Source: Methanobrevibacter thaueri (GTDB lineage: Archaea > Methanobacteriota > Methanobacteria > Methanobacteriales > Methanobacteriaceae). From it: DNA of 64,000 nucleotides. The stretch's first letter is position 1, and each line of letters opens with the position of its first letter. The notes beneath the pieces were generated by a model, which worked only from the letters and a program-made list of their open reading frames with translations, was not told the origin of the DNA and did not search any database. Location of the stretch: assembly GCF_015062915.1 (NCBI RefSeq), contig NZ_SUTJ01000003.1:141469-205468 (forward strand), in the 5' to 3' direction. The position numbers were made by a program, and so were the translations under genes. Below are positions 1-8,752 of the stretch, piece after piece.

Positions 1-275
1 CAACAGGAGCCGGAATCCTGAACAATACCGTCAATGTAACATCAGACACATTCGATTATAATTTGGAAAATAACCAAGACTATGCCGTTGTCAATGTGAC
101 TGAAAAGCCGGTAAATACTCCATCAGATAACATATCAGTTGTTAAAGACAAGATTGATAAACATACCGTAAGTATTCTTCAAAAGCATCCAACTTCAAAT
201 CCATTTTGGAGTTTAATCGTTGCTCTTGTAATTTCCCTGATATTTTTGGATGGAAGAATATTGAAGAGAAGATAG
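1..275 (+). CDS. C-terminal end of adhesin-like surface protein (5' partial)
   Basis: The reading frame is open from the window edge, so only about the last 90 residues are visible. It starts with a Thr/Asn/Val-rich beta-type segment (TGAGILNNTVNVTSDTFDYN), typical of the DUF11/Ig-like repeats in methanobacterial adhesin-like proteins. A Lys/Thr linker follows, then one hydrophobic segment (WSLIVALVISLIFL) and a basic tail (RILKRR) that would anchor the protein with its repeats outside the cell. The adhesin assignment rests on this repeat style and topology; the N-terminus and total size are not in the window. Confidence 0.65.
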   Translation, partial: TGAGILNNTVNVTSDTFDYNLENNQDYAVVNVTEKPVNTPSDNISVVKDKIDKHTVSILQKHPTSNPFWSLIVALVISLIFLDGRILKRR

Positions 276-278
276 TTT

Positions 279-300
279 AAAGTAGCAGAAATGCTACTTT
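279..300 (+). terminator. Hairpin terminator after the adhesin-like gene
   Basis: A 9-bp perfect stem (AAAGTAGCA / TGCTACTTT) with a GAAA tetraloop lies just behind the stop codon and is followed by a T-rich run. The position and U-tract suit a transcription terminator. Confidence 0.6.
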
Positions 301-431
301 TCCTATTTTTTTCAAAACGATTTTTCAAAATTTCGCAAGTATTCGAATACTTAATTTCATGATTAATTATTTTATAAGTTAGTGTAAAAACTGGCCATAT
401 AATGCTCCATTTCTTCAATATAAACAAAACC

Positions 432-439
432 TTTATATA
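432..439 (+). promoter_or_regulatory. TATA box of the histone-fold-like gene
   Basis: TTTATATA, preceded by an A-rich BRE-like stretch, lies about 110 bp before the downstream ATG, which implies a leader of about 75 nt. A GAGGTG ribosome site at 531-536 precedes the ATG. The rest of the 265-bp gap between the adhesin tail and this gene shows no coding potential. Confidence 0.55.
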
Positions 440-541
440 AAACCTCCAATAAAGTAATAAGTAGATATTGATGTAATTATAATTTTTTTGGAAAAATTAC
501 AGATAGACTCAATATTTTAAAGACACAAAAGAGGTGTAATT

Positions 542-979
542 ATGTCTGAAGAAGAAATTATTAATCAAGATGAAGAGTTCACTGAAGAAGATGAAGAAAA
601 ATTACCTTTCGCTAAAGCTGAAGTTGTACGTTTAATGAAAGAAAACCTTGATGACGACAAAATGATCAGGGAAAGAGTGAAAGTTGAAATGAACAAATTC
701 TTAGGAGATGTTTTGAAAAACGTATGTAAGCAATTAAACGATTACCCATACACAACCATTGAGTATGAAATGCTTAAAGAATCCACTTACCCATACACAA
801 ACATCGAAAGAATCAACCAAGAAAAAGAAAGAATCTTATTACATTTAGAAGCTATCAAAGCGGACTGTAACGCATTAGCTATGGATGTACAAAAAACCTT
901 AAAATTAAAAGATGTTGTTGAAGAAGACTCATTCACAAGCTTCTCAGCAATTGACGATGAAGAAGAGGAAGAAGAATAA
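542..979 (+). CDS. Acidic protein with histone-fold-like core (putative histone variant)
   Basis: 145 residues. An acidic head (residues 1-20) and a Glu-rich tail (137-145) flank a helical core. Residues 21-67 run [15 protein letters not shown], a short loop, then a long helix ending [10 protein letters not shown]. This resembles archaeal histone alpha1-alpha2 (HMf begins ELPIAPIGRIIK), followed by [10 protein letters not shown] in the place of alpha3. A second helical half (95-125) looks coiled-coil. Canonical archaeal histones are about 67 residues and basic; this one is twice as long and very acidic, so it may be a non-DNA-wrapping variant or a partner. Strong TATA and SD sequences suggest good expression. 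The fold is inferred from pattern only. Confidence 0.45.
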   Translation: MSEEEIINQDEEFTEEDEEKLPFAKAEVVRLMKENLDDDKMIRERVKVEMNKFLGDVLKNVCKQLNDYPYTTIEYEMLKESTYPYTNIERINQEKERILLHLEAIKADCNALAMDVQKTLKLKDVVEEDSFTSFSAIDDEEEEEE

Positions 980-1044
980 TTCTTCTAATTCTCTTTACTT
1001 TTTTTATATAATTAAAATTCAAAATAAGAAAAATTGTTAAAGTA

Positions 1045-1626
1045 TTATTCGTCTTCAATAATACTAAAACCTGTTTTTAAACCTTTAAGTTCATCTTCAG
1101 GAATTTCAGAGACTTCTGCCTTATCACTGACGATGCTGCTTTGGCCAAATGGATCCAACATTATCAATGTGGCGGTGCCGTTTCCTTTTTTAAGTTCCTG
1201 AATGAATTCAAGTGTGCCTTTACCGTTTTTCTGTGACAATTCATCATCAAAAAGATTCAATGCTCTTATAACAGCACTTTCAAAACGTGTCAGGACACCT
1301 TCGACATTTGTGACGTATCCTTCTGATTTTGGACCAGGCTCCACTTTTATACCTGCTTCTGGTATCATAACGGTTGCTGACTGTGACCTTACAACCCTCA
1401 CGGACAGGGTATTCTTGCTGATTTCAATAACATGCTTTGCAGGGTCCTTGTGCTCTAAGGCAAGTACGTCGGAGTGCCTGAATCCGCAGGATGGGCATTG
1501 GAGGGTTGTCTCCATTACCTTGCCGAAGTGAGGTATCTCAAGCTCTTTCATAATTGATTTTGCCACGCCTTCAATTCCGCAGGCTGGGCATTTGATAATC
1601 ATTTCGTTAATGGTTTCATCATTCAT
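1045..1626 (-). CDS. ZPR1-type zinc finger protein
   Basis: 193 residues. Two CxxC pairs (C13/C16 and C44/C47) spaced about 30 apart form the ZPR1 zinc finger. A beta-rich domain follows with the family signature around residues 75-125 (ATVMIPEAGIKVEPGP, then GVLTRFESAV). Eukaryotic ZPR1 binds eEF1A and helps its folding; archaeal forms carry a single module and are less well understood. The ATG overlaps the last 8 nt of the upstream 2-phosphoglycerate kinase gene, so the two genes are probably co-translated. Length is normal for archaeal single-module ZPR1. Confidence 0.85.
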   Translation of the reverse strand: MNDETINEMIIKCPACGIEGVAKSIMKELEIPHFGKVMETTLQCPSCGFRHSDVLALEHKDPAKHVIEISKNTLSVRVVRSQSATVMIPEAGIKVEPGPKSEGYVTNVEGVLTRFESAVIRALNLFDDELSQKNGKGTLEFIQELKKGNGTATLIMLDPFGQSSIVSDKAEVSEIPEDELKGLKTGFSIIEDE

Positions 1627-2563
1627 TTAAAACATATCCTTTTTCTTTCAATTCTTCAATAATTTCATCTAGTTTTGCTTGGCTGGAAGCGGATATTGTG
1701 GTTTCACGATACTCGGAAAGCTTATACAGTTCACTCAAGTATTCTTTCTTGTCAGAATCCTTTGAGATGTTGTCTATGAACTTTTGTGCATCCTCGCTGT
1801 CGTTGACATTGATGTTTCTAACCAAAGGCTCCTTGAATCCTTTGATGTTGTATGTGATCTTGTCAAGGCTTCCATTGTTCTTGTTAATGATAATATTTAT
1901 GACATCCGCCAACTCATCAACATCATTCACCAGCTTCACGGTTGCTGTTGACTGGTTTATGATTGACAGTATCTTTTCAAGTGTCTTTTCAATTGTCTCG
2001 GAGTTTATGACATGGACATTGTTGGCTTCCGCTTGGGACAGCAGGTGGTCATGTATGATCCTGTTTTCCCTAAAGAAATCAAGCTGCTTTCCTCCACGAT
2101 GTATTTCAATGGCTCTTTTGACGAAGCGTTCCTTGTGTGATTCCTCTTCGGAGCTTAAAACAAAGAAGTAGATGTTTGCATCATCCTCGAACTGCTCGAC
2201 ATTAATCAGTCCCGGAACCAGGTGGACTCCCTCGATGATTATGTCGTCATAGTCTGTGATTGCCCTTTGGATTATCTTTTCAAGGCCAGGTATGACATAT
2301 GATGCATGCTCATCGAAACCCGCTGCCACCAGTTCATCATAACTGTTGAAACGGTTCTTGTTTCTAATGTGCTTGTATGCATCATAGGAGGAGCTGTGAA
2401 GTGCAGGTGCATATTCCTTGCCGATTATTCCTCTCACCACTGCTCTTATGAAATCACTTTCAATCAAATGCTTAATGTTCAATGTCCTTGCAAGTTCAGC
2501 GGCAATGGTGGATTTTCCAATCCCTGATGCGCTTCCAATAAGTATAACATAAGGTTTGCTCAT
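1619..2563 (-). CDS. 2-phosphoglycerate kinase
   Basis: 314 residues. The N-terminus carries a P-loop (GSASGIGKST, residues 10-19) and a kinase-like core with an IESDFIRAVVRG region, matching archaeal 2-phosphoglycerate kinases. These make 2,3-bisphosphoglycerate, the precursor of cyclic 2,3-diphosphoglycerate, a solute of Methanobacteriales. Residues from about 200 onward form a more variable C-terminal part with an IINKNNGSLDKITYNIKG region. The cyclic-2,3-DPG synthetase gene is not in the window. A minus-strand TATA candidate (TTTATAAG, 2625-2618) lies about 55 bp upstream. It probably forms a two-gene operon with ZPR1. Confidence 0.82.
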   Translation of the reverse strand: MSKPYVILIGSASGIGKSTIAAELARTLNIKHLIESDFIRAVVRGIIGKEYAPALHSSSYDAYKHIRNKNRFNSYDELVAAGFDEHASYVIPGLEKIIQRAITDYDDIIIEGVHLVPGLINVEQFEDDANIYFFVLSSEEESHKERFVKRAIEIHRGGKQLDFFRENRIIHDHLLSQAEANNVHVINSETIEKTLEKILSIINQSTATVKLVNDVDELADVINIIINKNNGSLDKITYNIKGFKEPLVRNINVNDSEDAQKFIDNISKDSDKKEYLSELYKLSEYRETTISASSQAKLDEIIEELKEKGYVLNE

Positions 2564-2761
2564 GCCAATCTCTCCAAAAATGTTTTTTCAATTATCTTCT
2601 ATATATGTGATTTCAATCTTATAAAACATTATACTTTATAAATATGAAAAACAATAATTATTAATATAACATTTTTTTAAAAATTATTTTTTAAAAAGTA
2701 AATTTTATAGGTACATGATTAGTTATAAGTTATAAATTATTAGAATAAAGGGGTGAATTTT

Positions 2762-3814
2762 TTGTATTCAGTTAAATCAGTTAAAGATATTCAGGATTTA
2801 AATCCATTCATTGTAGTTGGTTGCGGAGGTGGAGGAGAGAAATTCTCCAATCTCGAAGGAGTTGAGGCCATAGGGTTCATAGATGATAATGTCAAAAAGC
2901 AAGGAACATCATATTGCGGATGTGTCATCTCTGGAAGTCTTGACGAATGTCTTAAAGACGCACCAGAAGCAAAATCATTGGTTATTATGTTGCCGATTGG
3001 TGCTGAAGGCGCAGCATTGAAATACGCTGTTCAGGCAATCGACAAGGGATTGAATGTAATCACATCATTCAGATCACTGTCAATTGAAGAGAATTTGTCT
3101 TTAAAGAAATTTGCTGATGCAAAAAATGTCGTTATCAAGGAAATCAGTCCAAGACTGGATGTTGTAGAGAAAATAGCTGGTGTAGCCCCTGAAAAATCAT
3201 GTGAAGTTTTACCTAAAATATCTTATAAACCAAAAGCACCAGTGATTTTCGTTGGAGGGACCTCTCAGGAATGTGGAAAAAGGACAACCACAAAGATGCT
3301 CGGTTTGGCAAGTGCTGAGAGAGGATTGAATCCGGCAATAATATCCACTGATGAAATGGGTTTGGAAGAACCTACTGATTTTAACTTTAGAGCAGGAAGC
3401 CTATCTGCAATGGATGTACCATCTGCAGTATTATCCGCTATAAAATATGTTGAAGAAACCAAAAAACCAGATATCATTTTCATTGAAGGTCAATCCAGCC
3501 TGACCGAAAAAGGAAATCCTCACCCAAGAGGATTGTCAGCTGCAATCTTAATCGGTGCAGCTCCTGACGCAGTCATCGTTGGACACAGGCCAAATCACCC
3601 ATACAGGGAACCTAGAGGTATTGAAGAAGAAATCAAAGCTATTGAAGCAGTTGAACCTACAAAAGTAGTTGGACTCTCAGTAAACCTTAAGAACGCCGAT
3701 TTGGATTTATGTCCGGAATACTTCGAATCCACTTTCGGATTGCCTGCTGAAGACGTCTACAACAACGGCGCTTCCAAATTACTGGATGCTATTTTCGAAT
3801 ACTTAGAGGAGTAA
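2762..3814 (+). CDS. DUF1611 family P-loop protein (DgcN-like)
   Basis: 350 residues. Residues 1-140 are a Rossmann-like domain ([13 protein letters not shown]). The second half has a P-loop-like [13 protein letters not shown] followed by an FIEGQSSL segment, which is the DUF1611 architecture. Some members act as D-glutamate N-acetyltransferases (DgcN); the substrate here is unknown. I place the start at TTG 2762 because GGGGTGA (2750-2756) would pair with the 16S tail 5 nt upstream; an in-frame GTG at 2753 lies inside that SD. Only 5 nt separate it from sepF, so the two genes are likely co-transcribed. Confidence 0.75.
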   Translation: MYSVKSVKDIQDLNPFIVVGCGGGGEKFSNLEGVEAIGFIDDNVKKQGTSYCGCVISGSLDECLKDAPEAKSLVIMLPIGAEGAALKYAVQAIDKGLNVITSFRSLSIEENLSLKKFADAKNVVIKEISPRLDVVEKIAGVAPEKSCEVLPKISYKPKAPVIFVGGTSQECGKRTTTKMLGLASAERGLNPAIISTDEMGLEEPTDFNFRAGSLSAMDVPSAVLSAIKYVEETKKPDIIFIEGQSSLTEKGNPHPRGLSAAILIGAAPDAVIVGHRPNHPYREPRGIEEEIKAIEAVEPTKVVGLSVNLKNADLDLCPEYFESTFGLPAEDVYNNGASKLLDAIFEYLEE

Positions 3815-3819
3815 TTTAA

Positions 3820-4383
3820 ATGAGTTTCACAGATACACTTAAAAAGAGTTTAGGCTTTGAAGAAACTGAAGGCAGCAAGGACAAACCTAAAAGCGAATTA
3901 TCTAATGAGTTATCCAACATTGTCGGCAGTATCAAAGATGTTTTAAAGCCACAGGAAAATCGTTCAAGTCAACAACCACAACAACAGTACAGGCCAAATA
4001 CTCAAGCACAATACAGGCAAGCTCCTAGACCTACTCCAAGTGCTACTCCAAGAACTGTACCAAAACCAACTCCAAGATATGAGGATCCTAATGACTTTGT
4101 CATCATCCCTGAACAGTCCTATTATGAGATTGTCCTAATAAGGCCTAAAACAATCGATGACATCAACTATGTAGTTGATCAGGTCATTGAAGAGAGAAAT
4201 CCTGTCATTTTGGACTTGTCCTTTTTGGAAAAGGAAAGTGCTCCAAACTACAAGTTGGCCGGAGATAAGATTAAGCAGATGAGATCAAGATACGGTGCAC
4301 AGGCATTATTGCTTTCCCGTACAGAAGACAAGAATCTGATTATCATCTCTCCTAAAAAAGTAAAAGTCGTCAATAAAGGATAA
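3820..4383 (+). CDS. sepF: Cell division protein SepF
   Basis: 187 residues with the archaeal SepF layout. An N-terminal amphipathic helix for membrane targeting (MSFTDTLKKSLGF) is followed by a long disordered Gln/Pro-rich linker (about residues 45-90), then the SepF core (about 95-185) with IIPEQSYYEIVLIRP, VILDLSFLE and AQALLLSR. SepF is the membrane anchor of FtsZ in archaea lacking FtsA and has been studied in Methanobrevibacter smithii. FtsZ is not in the window. It follows the DUF1611 gene by 5 nt, and a hairpin terminator overlaps its end. Confidence 0.9.
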   Translation: MSFTDTLKKSLGFEETEGSKDKPKSELSNELSNIVGSIKDVLKPQENRSSQQPQQQYRPNTQAQYRQAPRPTPSATPRTVPKPTPRYEDPNDFVIIPEQSYYEIVLIRPKTIDDINYVVDQVIEERNPVILDLSFLEKESAPNYKLAGDKIKQMRSRYGAQALLLSRTEDKNLIIISPKKVKVVNKG

Positions 4384-4403
4384 GTAGAATTGATTTTCTA
4401 CTT
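4382..4403 (+). terminator. Terminator of sepF
   Basis: An 8-bp stem (AAGTAGAA / TTCTACTT, loop TTGATT) begins at the sepF stop codon and is followed by a T-rich stretch. The gene beyond it is convergent, so the hairpin may serve both strands. Confidence 0.55.
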
Positions 4404-4408
4404 TTCAA

Positions 4409-5308
4409 CTATTTTTTTAAAAACACCAAATATCTCGCTAGTACATACATCACCAGAATCAATGCTATTGCCGTTTCCATAATTAGGATGTTGTCTAATA
4501 TCATATTGGAGGCCACATTTCCCACAATTCCTTTTGTTGCAAGTGCACTGATTACAAATGGGAATGTGAATGCTGCAAAACTTGGGTAGAAGCCAATATT
4601 GCGATAGTCAATGAACTTGTACAGTGCGAAAATGTAGAATATGCATGCAATCAGATAGAGTCCCATTGCAAATTCATATGACACGCTTTCAGCGGAATTC
4701 AAATATCCTACAATAAGTATGCTGAATAATGCTGTGAAAATACATATCAAAGGCTTGTTCATGTCCTGATTATTGGGATACCTGATGTATCTGTAGAATA
4801 CGACTGGAGTGGTCACAAGCATTGAGATGAATCCGATCATGAAGAATATGAAATCGATATCGTTTAGTCCATGGACATTTGCGGTTATCGCTCCCATGGT
4901 GATTCCAATATACACAATCCACCAACTTGGATAGACTGTCTTTATATCAAATTCACGTATGACGAAACGATAGGTGAAGTAAATCATTAGCAAAATATGA
5001 AGGCCAATTCCTATAATCCACACACCATACGAAAAGGCGGGCATGAATGTATTAAGATATGTAGATAAAAGCATCACTGCCATTGGAAATGTACCGAAAC
5101 TACTGAGAATGATAGGATTTTTCAAGTCCCTTCTTATGGTTTCAGGGTATAATATTAATTTCAAAAGTATCAGGACTAAAAATATTCCTCCAATGCTTCC
5201 AAATAGATATCTCAAATAGGGATGGACATCCTGAACCAGATTCCCTAGTGAGAATAATGCAAGAACCAAACCTGAAACGGGCAGGGGCAACTTTTCAATG
5301 ACATTCAT
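4409..5308 (-). CDS. TDT/TehA-SLAC1 family transporter-like membrane protein
   Basis: 299 residues with about ten hydrophobic segments. The start (KLPLPVSGLVLALFSLGN) and the first-third motif with a GTFPMAVMLLSTYL segment match the tellurite-resistance/dicarboxylate transporter family (TehA, SLAC1), which forms anion channels. The lineage is common in methanogens without known substrate. It begins 6 nt after the stop of the TatD-like gene, so the pair is probably one leftward operon. It converges on sepF. Confidence 0.75.
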   Translation of the reverse strand: MNVIEKLPLPVSGLVLALFSLGNLVQDVHPYLRYLFGSIGGIFLVLILLKLILYPETIRRDLKNPIILSSFGTFPMAVMLLSTYLNTFMPAFSYGVWIIGIGLHILLMIYFTYRFVIREFDIKTVYPSWWIVYIGITMGAITANVHGLNDIDFIFFMIGFISMLVTTPVVFYRYIRYPNNQDMNKPLICIFTALFSILIVGYLNSAESVSYEFAMGLYLIACIFYIFALYKFIDYRNIGFYPSFAAFTFPFVISALATKGIVGNVASNMILDNILIMETAIALILVMYVLARYLVFLKK

Positions 5309-5314
5309 AAAAAT

Positions 5315-6070
5315 CTATAATCTAAAGAATTCCTTTGCATTTAGAGATGAGACCTTTTCAATCTCCTTATTTTCATATCCCTTTCTTACCAGTTCACGAA
5401 CGGTTTTGGGAACGGAAAGAGGGTCTGAAGGCTTGTTGCTTATGTCGCTGTTTAAAAGGAAGCGGTCAAATCCATATTCATCCAAAATGGAGATTGCCTC
5501 AAACTCATCCATCTTCTGCGGCTGAACTGTCAATCCGAGCATGCAGTCACTGTCAATTGCATCACAAACAACCTCTGGATTAATGTGATCAATCACTGCC
5601 TGACTTTCCTCAATGTGCTGCGGAACGATTTCAAGGATTCTTTTGAGAACTTCCCTCTTGTTTCTTCTTGGAGTGTGGATGATTACCTTGGATTTGGTTT
5701 CATTTGCAATGTCCAGTTGCCTTTCAAAGACGCTTATCTCACTGTCGGTCAAATCCTCAAGTCCGATTTCACCGATTGCCACAATTTGATCGGTTTCTAT
5801 CCACTTGTATAATTCATCGAATATGATTTCAGGATTGACATTTGAGTTTGTCGGATGGATTCCAAGTGCAACCTTCAACTCAAGGCCATGTTCCATCGCC
5901 CTTTTGGTGTCAAGCTCTAGAATTCTATTGAGATGATTTAAAAGAATCATTTCATGAGGAATCTTGTATGGATAGTAACTGCAGGTTATTGCAGTATCGA
6001 TTCCGGCTAAAAACATTTTTTCAAAGTCCTCTCCGCTTCTGGCATCTGCATGCATATGGGTATCAATCAT
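5315..6070 (-). CDS. TatD-related metal-dependent hydrolase
   Basis: About 251 residues of amidohydrolase-type TIM barrel. DTHMHAD at the N-terminus supplies the first two metal histidines; AIGEIGLED gives the bridging Glu; a VIIHTPR histidine, a DHIN segment and LNSDIS with the distal Asp follow. This is the archaeal TatD-like branch rather than orthologous DNase TatD; the substrate is unknown. I prefer the ATG at 6070, just before IDTH, because GTGAT lies 4 nt upstream. A longer start at 6115 would add 15 residues but has no ribosome site. Confidence 0.75.
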   Translation of the reverse strand: MIDTHMHADARSGEDFEKMFLAGIDTAITCSYYPYKIPHEMILLNHLNRILELDTKRAMEHGLELKVALGIHPTNSNVNPEIIFDELYKWIETDQIVAIGEIGLEDLTDSEISVFERQLDIANETKSKVIIHTPRRNKREVLKRILEIVPQHIEESQAVIDHINPEVVCDAIDSDCMLGLTVQPQKMDEFEAISILDEYGFDRFLLNSDISNKPSDPLSVPKTVRELVRKGYENKEIEKVSSLNAKEFFRL

Positions 6071-6255
6071 TTTATCACTGTTTGAACTTTTATCTAATCC
6101 TATTATATTTTTCATTTTTAAAAAATTTGCCTAAAAAACATATTGCTTTTAAACCTTGTGCAAGTGCAACTTATAGCACATGTTCACTTTAAAATCTTTT
6201 ATATTATTTCAGTAATAAAAATTAGTTTAAATGTAATACTATTTAGGTGGTCAAT

Positions 6256-7032
6256 TTGAACAGAACAAAAAATCATGTAAGACACTACAATAAGGTATCA
6301 GAAGATATAAAGTTCGTATCCAATTCCCTAATTAGATTAAGGGTATTGAAAGCATTATATGAAAATCCAAGTAATATGAAAGAGTTAACACATAAAACAG
6401 ATTTAAGCTACAGCTCCATATCAAGCACATTGCACAAGCTGGAGCTAAGGGACATGGTATACCGCAATTCAAACAGGTACTACCTTGCAAGCTCATTGAA
6501 ACTGCAGATGAAAAACATATTGCAACTGTCAATCATCATAAACCTGTTGGATGAGATATTCAACATCATTGAAGGTCACATCGTCCATAAGCTACCGTTA
6601 GAGTCAATTCTTGAAATGCACATGCTCGACGGTTCTCTTATGGTGGAGTCAGATGGTGTGAATGCGGACATGATCGATAATCTGATTGAAAACAACATTG
6701 GTGAAGCCAACAGTGCCCGCTGCATTCTGCCGGTATACTCAGAAGGAATAAACTTAAAACTCAACGAATTGGCTGATGACGGCAAGTTCGTTGAAATCTT
6801 GGTTTCTAAAAAACTCTCAAACATCTACAACAATAGATCAAGGGTAAAATACATCTCCACATTCCGTGGCAAGAACAATTTCCTTTTAATCATCACCGAC
6901 AAGATGATGATACTGGGTTTTTTCAGAAATGATGGTATATTTGATAAAAATAGGTTGGTTATCTCAACAGGTAAGGACTCCCTGAAATGGGCCAATAACC
7001 TGTTTAGATATTTTAAAAAATTGGATAAATGA
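6256..7032 (+). CDS. HTH transcriptional regulator with DUF1724/FilR1-type domain
   Basis: About 258 residues. Residues ~15-75 are an ArsR-like winged helix (LIRLRVLKALYENPSNMKEL, then SYSSISSTLHKLE). The remaining ~170 residues match the methanogen-specific DUF1724/FilR1 sensor domain found in large regulator families of methanogens. Start is TTG 6256 with AGGTGGT (6245-6251) placed correctly; the in-frame GTG at 6247 sits inside that SD. TATA TTTATATT at 6197-6204. The inverted repeat TGTGC/GCACA (6157-6161 and 6176-6180) between it and the divergent TatD-like gene could be its own operator. Target and ligand are unknown. Confidence 0.75.
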   Translation: MNRTKNHVRHYNKVSEDIKFVSNSLIRLRVLKALYENPSNMKELTHKTDLSYSSISSTLHKLELRDMVYRNSNRYYLASSLKLQMKNILQLSIIINLLDEIFNIIEGHIVHKLPLESILEMHMLDGSLMVESDGVNADMIDNLIENNIGEANSARCILPVYSEGINLKLNELADDGKFVEILVSKKLSNIYNNRSRVKYISTFRGKNNFLLIITDKMMILGFFRNDGIFDKNRLVISTGKDSLKWANNLFRYFKKLDK

Positions 7033-7048
7033 GTGTTAAACTCATTTA
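7026..7048. terminator. Bidirectional terminator between convergent genes
   Basis: A perfect 9-bp stem (TAAATGAGT / ACTCATTTA, loop GTTAA) spans the stop codons of the upstream regulator and of glyS, which converge here. It could end transcription on both strands. Confidence 0.5.
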
Positions 7049-8736
7049 TAATACTTTTCAAGGTATTCTTTTAAATCGGAAATAGGAATTCTTTCCTGTT
7101 CTTCGGTGTCCCTATCCCTAACTGTAACCTGATTGTCTTCTAAAGTGTCGAAGTCAACGGTTACTGCAAGAGGAATACCAATTTCATCAGCTCTTGCATA
7201 TCTTTTACCGATGGTACCGGTGGTATCGTATTCAACGGTGAAACCTTCCATTCTTAAGGTTTCGGTTAATTCCTGTGCAACTTCAGGTAATCCTTTCTTG
7301 TTTACAAGTGGGAAAATACCGACTTGCACTGGTGCAACTGACTTGTTGAACTTGAAGTAGTCTTTTCCTTCGGTTTCGGTAAAGGAATGCAATAATACTG
7401 AATATGTGATACGGTCAATACCGAATGATGGCTCAATAACGTGAGGAGTGATCTTTTCACCGGTTATTTCCTCTTCAACTTCCTCAAAGATAAGCAAGTC
7501 TTCGGTGACTTCATAAACCTTATCCAATTCAACGGTGAATTTGCCGTCAGCTTCAAGTGCAGCTTTAACCTCATTCACATCAGCATCTTCAATGGCCTGT
7601 TTGACTTTAGGAGAATCTCCTTTAAAGACCGGTCCGAATTTGGACAAGTTAGGTTTTACAACTGTTTTTTGAACTTTTTTAGGTTCATCATACTCAACAA
7701 AGACGTTCAATTCATCATTACTGAACTTGGAGTGTGAAGACAGATCATAATCTCCCCTGTCGGCAATTCCGATGATTTCAACCCAACCGTACTTGTCGGT
7801 TTTCACTTCAACGTCCCAGCAGTCAAGGGCATAGTGAGCCATTTCCCCTGCTAAGTGTTGTCTGAATCTTAACACGTCTTCAGGAATACCGATTTCAGTA
7901 AGGAATTTGCGTGCAAGGTATAATTGGTAGATGAGCATTTCATTGGCGACAATGCCTTTATCCAATGCTTCGCGAGCTGTGATTTCCAAAGGTTCAAGGT
8001 TGTTTTCCTGAACTTCCTGTGAGTTTAGGCGCAATACCGCATCTTCAATCTGTGAGAATTTAGGATGGGTCTTGTCTTTAGGGTTTAAAAAGATTTCAGC
8101 TTCTGCTTGTGTAAATTCACGAAGTCTGATAACTCCTTGTCTTGGGGAAATCTCATTCCTGTATGCTTTTCCAAGCTGAACAGCTCCAAATGGTAATTTT
8201 CCTCTGAAGAATCTTTCTAATCTTTTGAACAATATGAATATTCCCTGTGCGGTTTCAGGTCTCATGTACCCTACTTTATCTCCTTTCGCACCGATTTCGG
8301 TTTTAAACATCAGGTTGTAGTTCCAGATGTTTGAAAGTTTTCCGCCACATTCAGGACATACAATGTTGTTGTCGATTACGATTTGGTCAAGTTCCTCGTT
8401 TTCAAGGCTTTCCACATCTTCTCCGATTACCTCTTCAATGATATGGTCTGCTCTGAACACTTCACCACATTTTTCACATTTGCACATTGGGTCTGTGAAG
8501 TTGTCAACGTGTCCAGATGCCTTCAGGACTTCTTTAGGCATAACGGTAGGTCCTTCAATCTCGTAGAATCCTTCACCGGAAACGTATTGTTTTCTCCATT
8601 TCTGCATAATGTTGTTCTTAAGGCTTGCTCCAAGAGGGCCGTAGTCAGTAAAACCTGACACTCCGGAATATATTTCGAATGATGGCCATAAAAATCCTCT
8701 TTTAGCACTGATGTTGCTCATTTTGTCATGATTCAT
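7042..8736 (-). CDS. glyS: Glycyl-tRNA synthetase (archaeal/eukaryotic alpha2 type)
   Basis: 564 residues, full length for the family. Class II core: KRGFLWPSFEIYSGVSGFTD at the N-terminus, a zinc-type insertion with CKCEKCG and CPECGG, motif 2 in GKAYRNEISPRQGVIRLREF, motif 3 in EPSFGIDRITYSVL, and a C-terminal anticodon-binding domain (APVQVGIFPLV). It charges tRNA-Gly in the cytoplasm. It is the last gene of the long leftward operon starting at tfrB, 16 nt behind dcd, with an AAGGAG site before the ATG. A second in-frame ATG lies 5 codons in. Confidence 0.95.
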   Translation of the reverse strand: MNHDKMSNISAKRGFLWPSFEIYSGVSGFTDYGPLGASLKNNIMQKWRKQYVSGEGFYEIEGPTVMPKEVLKASGHVDNFTDPMCKCEKCGEVFRADHIIEEVIGEDVESLENEELDQIVIDNNIVCPECGGKLSNIWNYNLMFKTEIGAKGDKVGYMRPETAQGIFILFKRLERFFRGKLPFGAVQLGKAYRNEISPRQGVIRLREFTQAEAEIFLNPKDKTHPKFSQIEDAVLRLNSQEVQENNLEPLEITAREALDKGIVANEMLIYQLYLARKFLTEIGIPEDVLRFRQHLAGEMAHYALDCWDVEVKTDKYGWVEIIGIADRGDYDLSSHSKFSNDELNVFVEYDEPKKVQKTVVKPNLSKFGPVFKGDSPKVKQAIEDADVNEVKAALEADGKFTVELDKVYEVTEDLLIFEEVEEEITGEKITPHVIEPSFGIDRITYSVLLHSFTETEGKDYFKFNKSVAPVQVGIFPLVNKKGLPEVAQELTETLRMEGFTVEYDTTGTIGKRYARADEIGIPLAVTVDFDTLEDNQVTVRDRDTEEQERIPISDLKEYLEKYYK

Positions 8737-8752
8737 AAAAATTAACTCCTTC

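Noticed and set aside
1202..1531. Open frame of 109 codons on the + strand
   Set aside because: It lies wholly opposite the ZPR1 gene, has no ribosome site and no recognisable protein; it is a shadow frame.
1698..2171. Open frame of 157 codons on the + strand
   Set aside because: Antisense to the 2-phosphoglycerate kinase gene; Ser/Leu-rich composition typical of reverse-frame translation.
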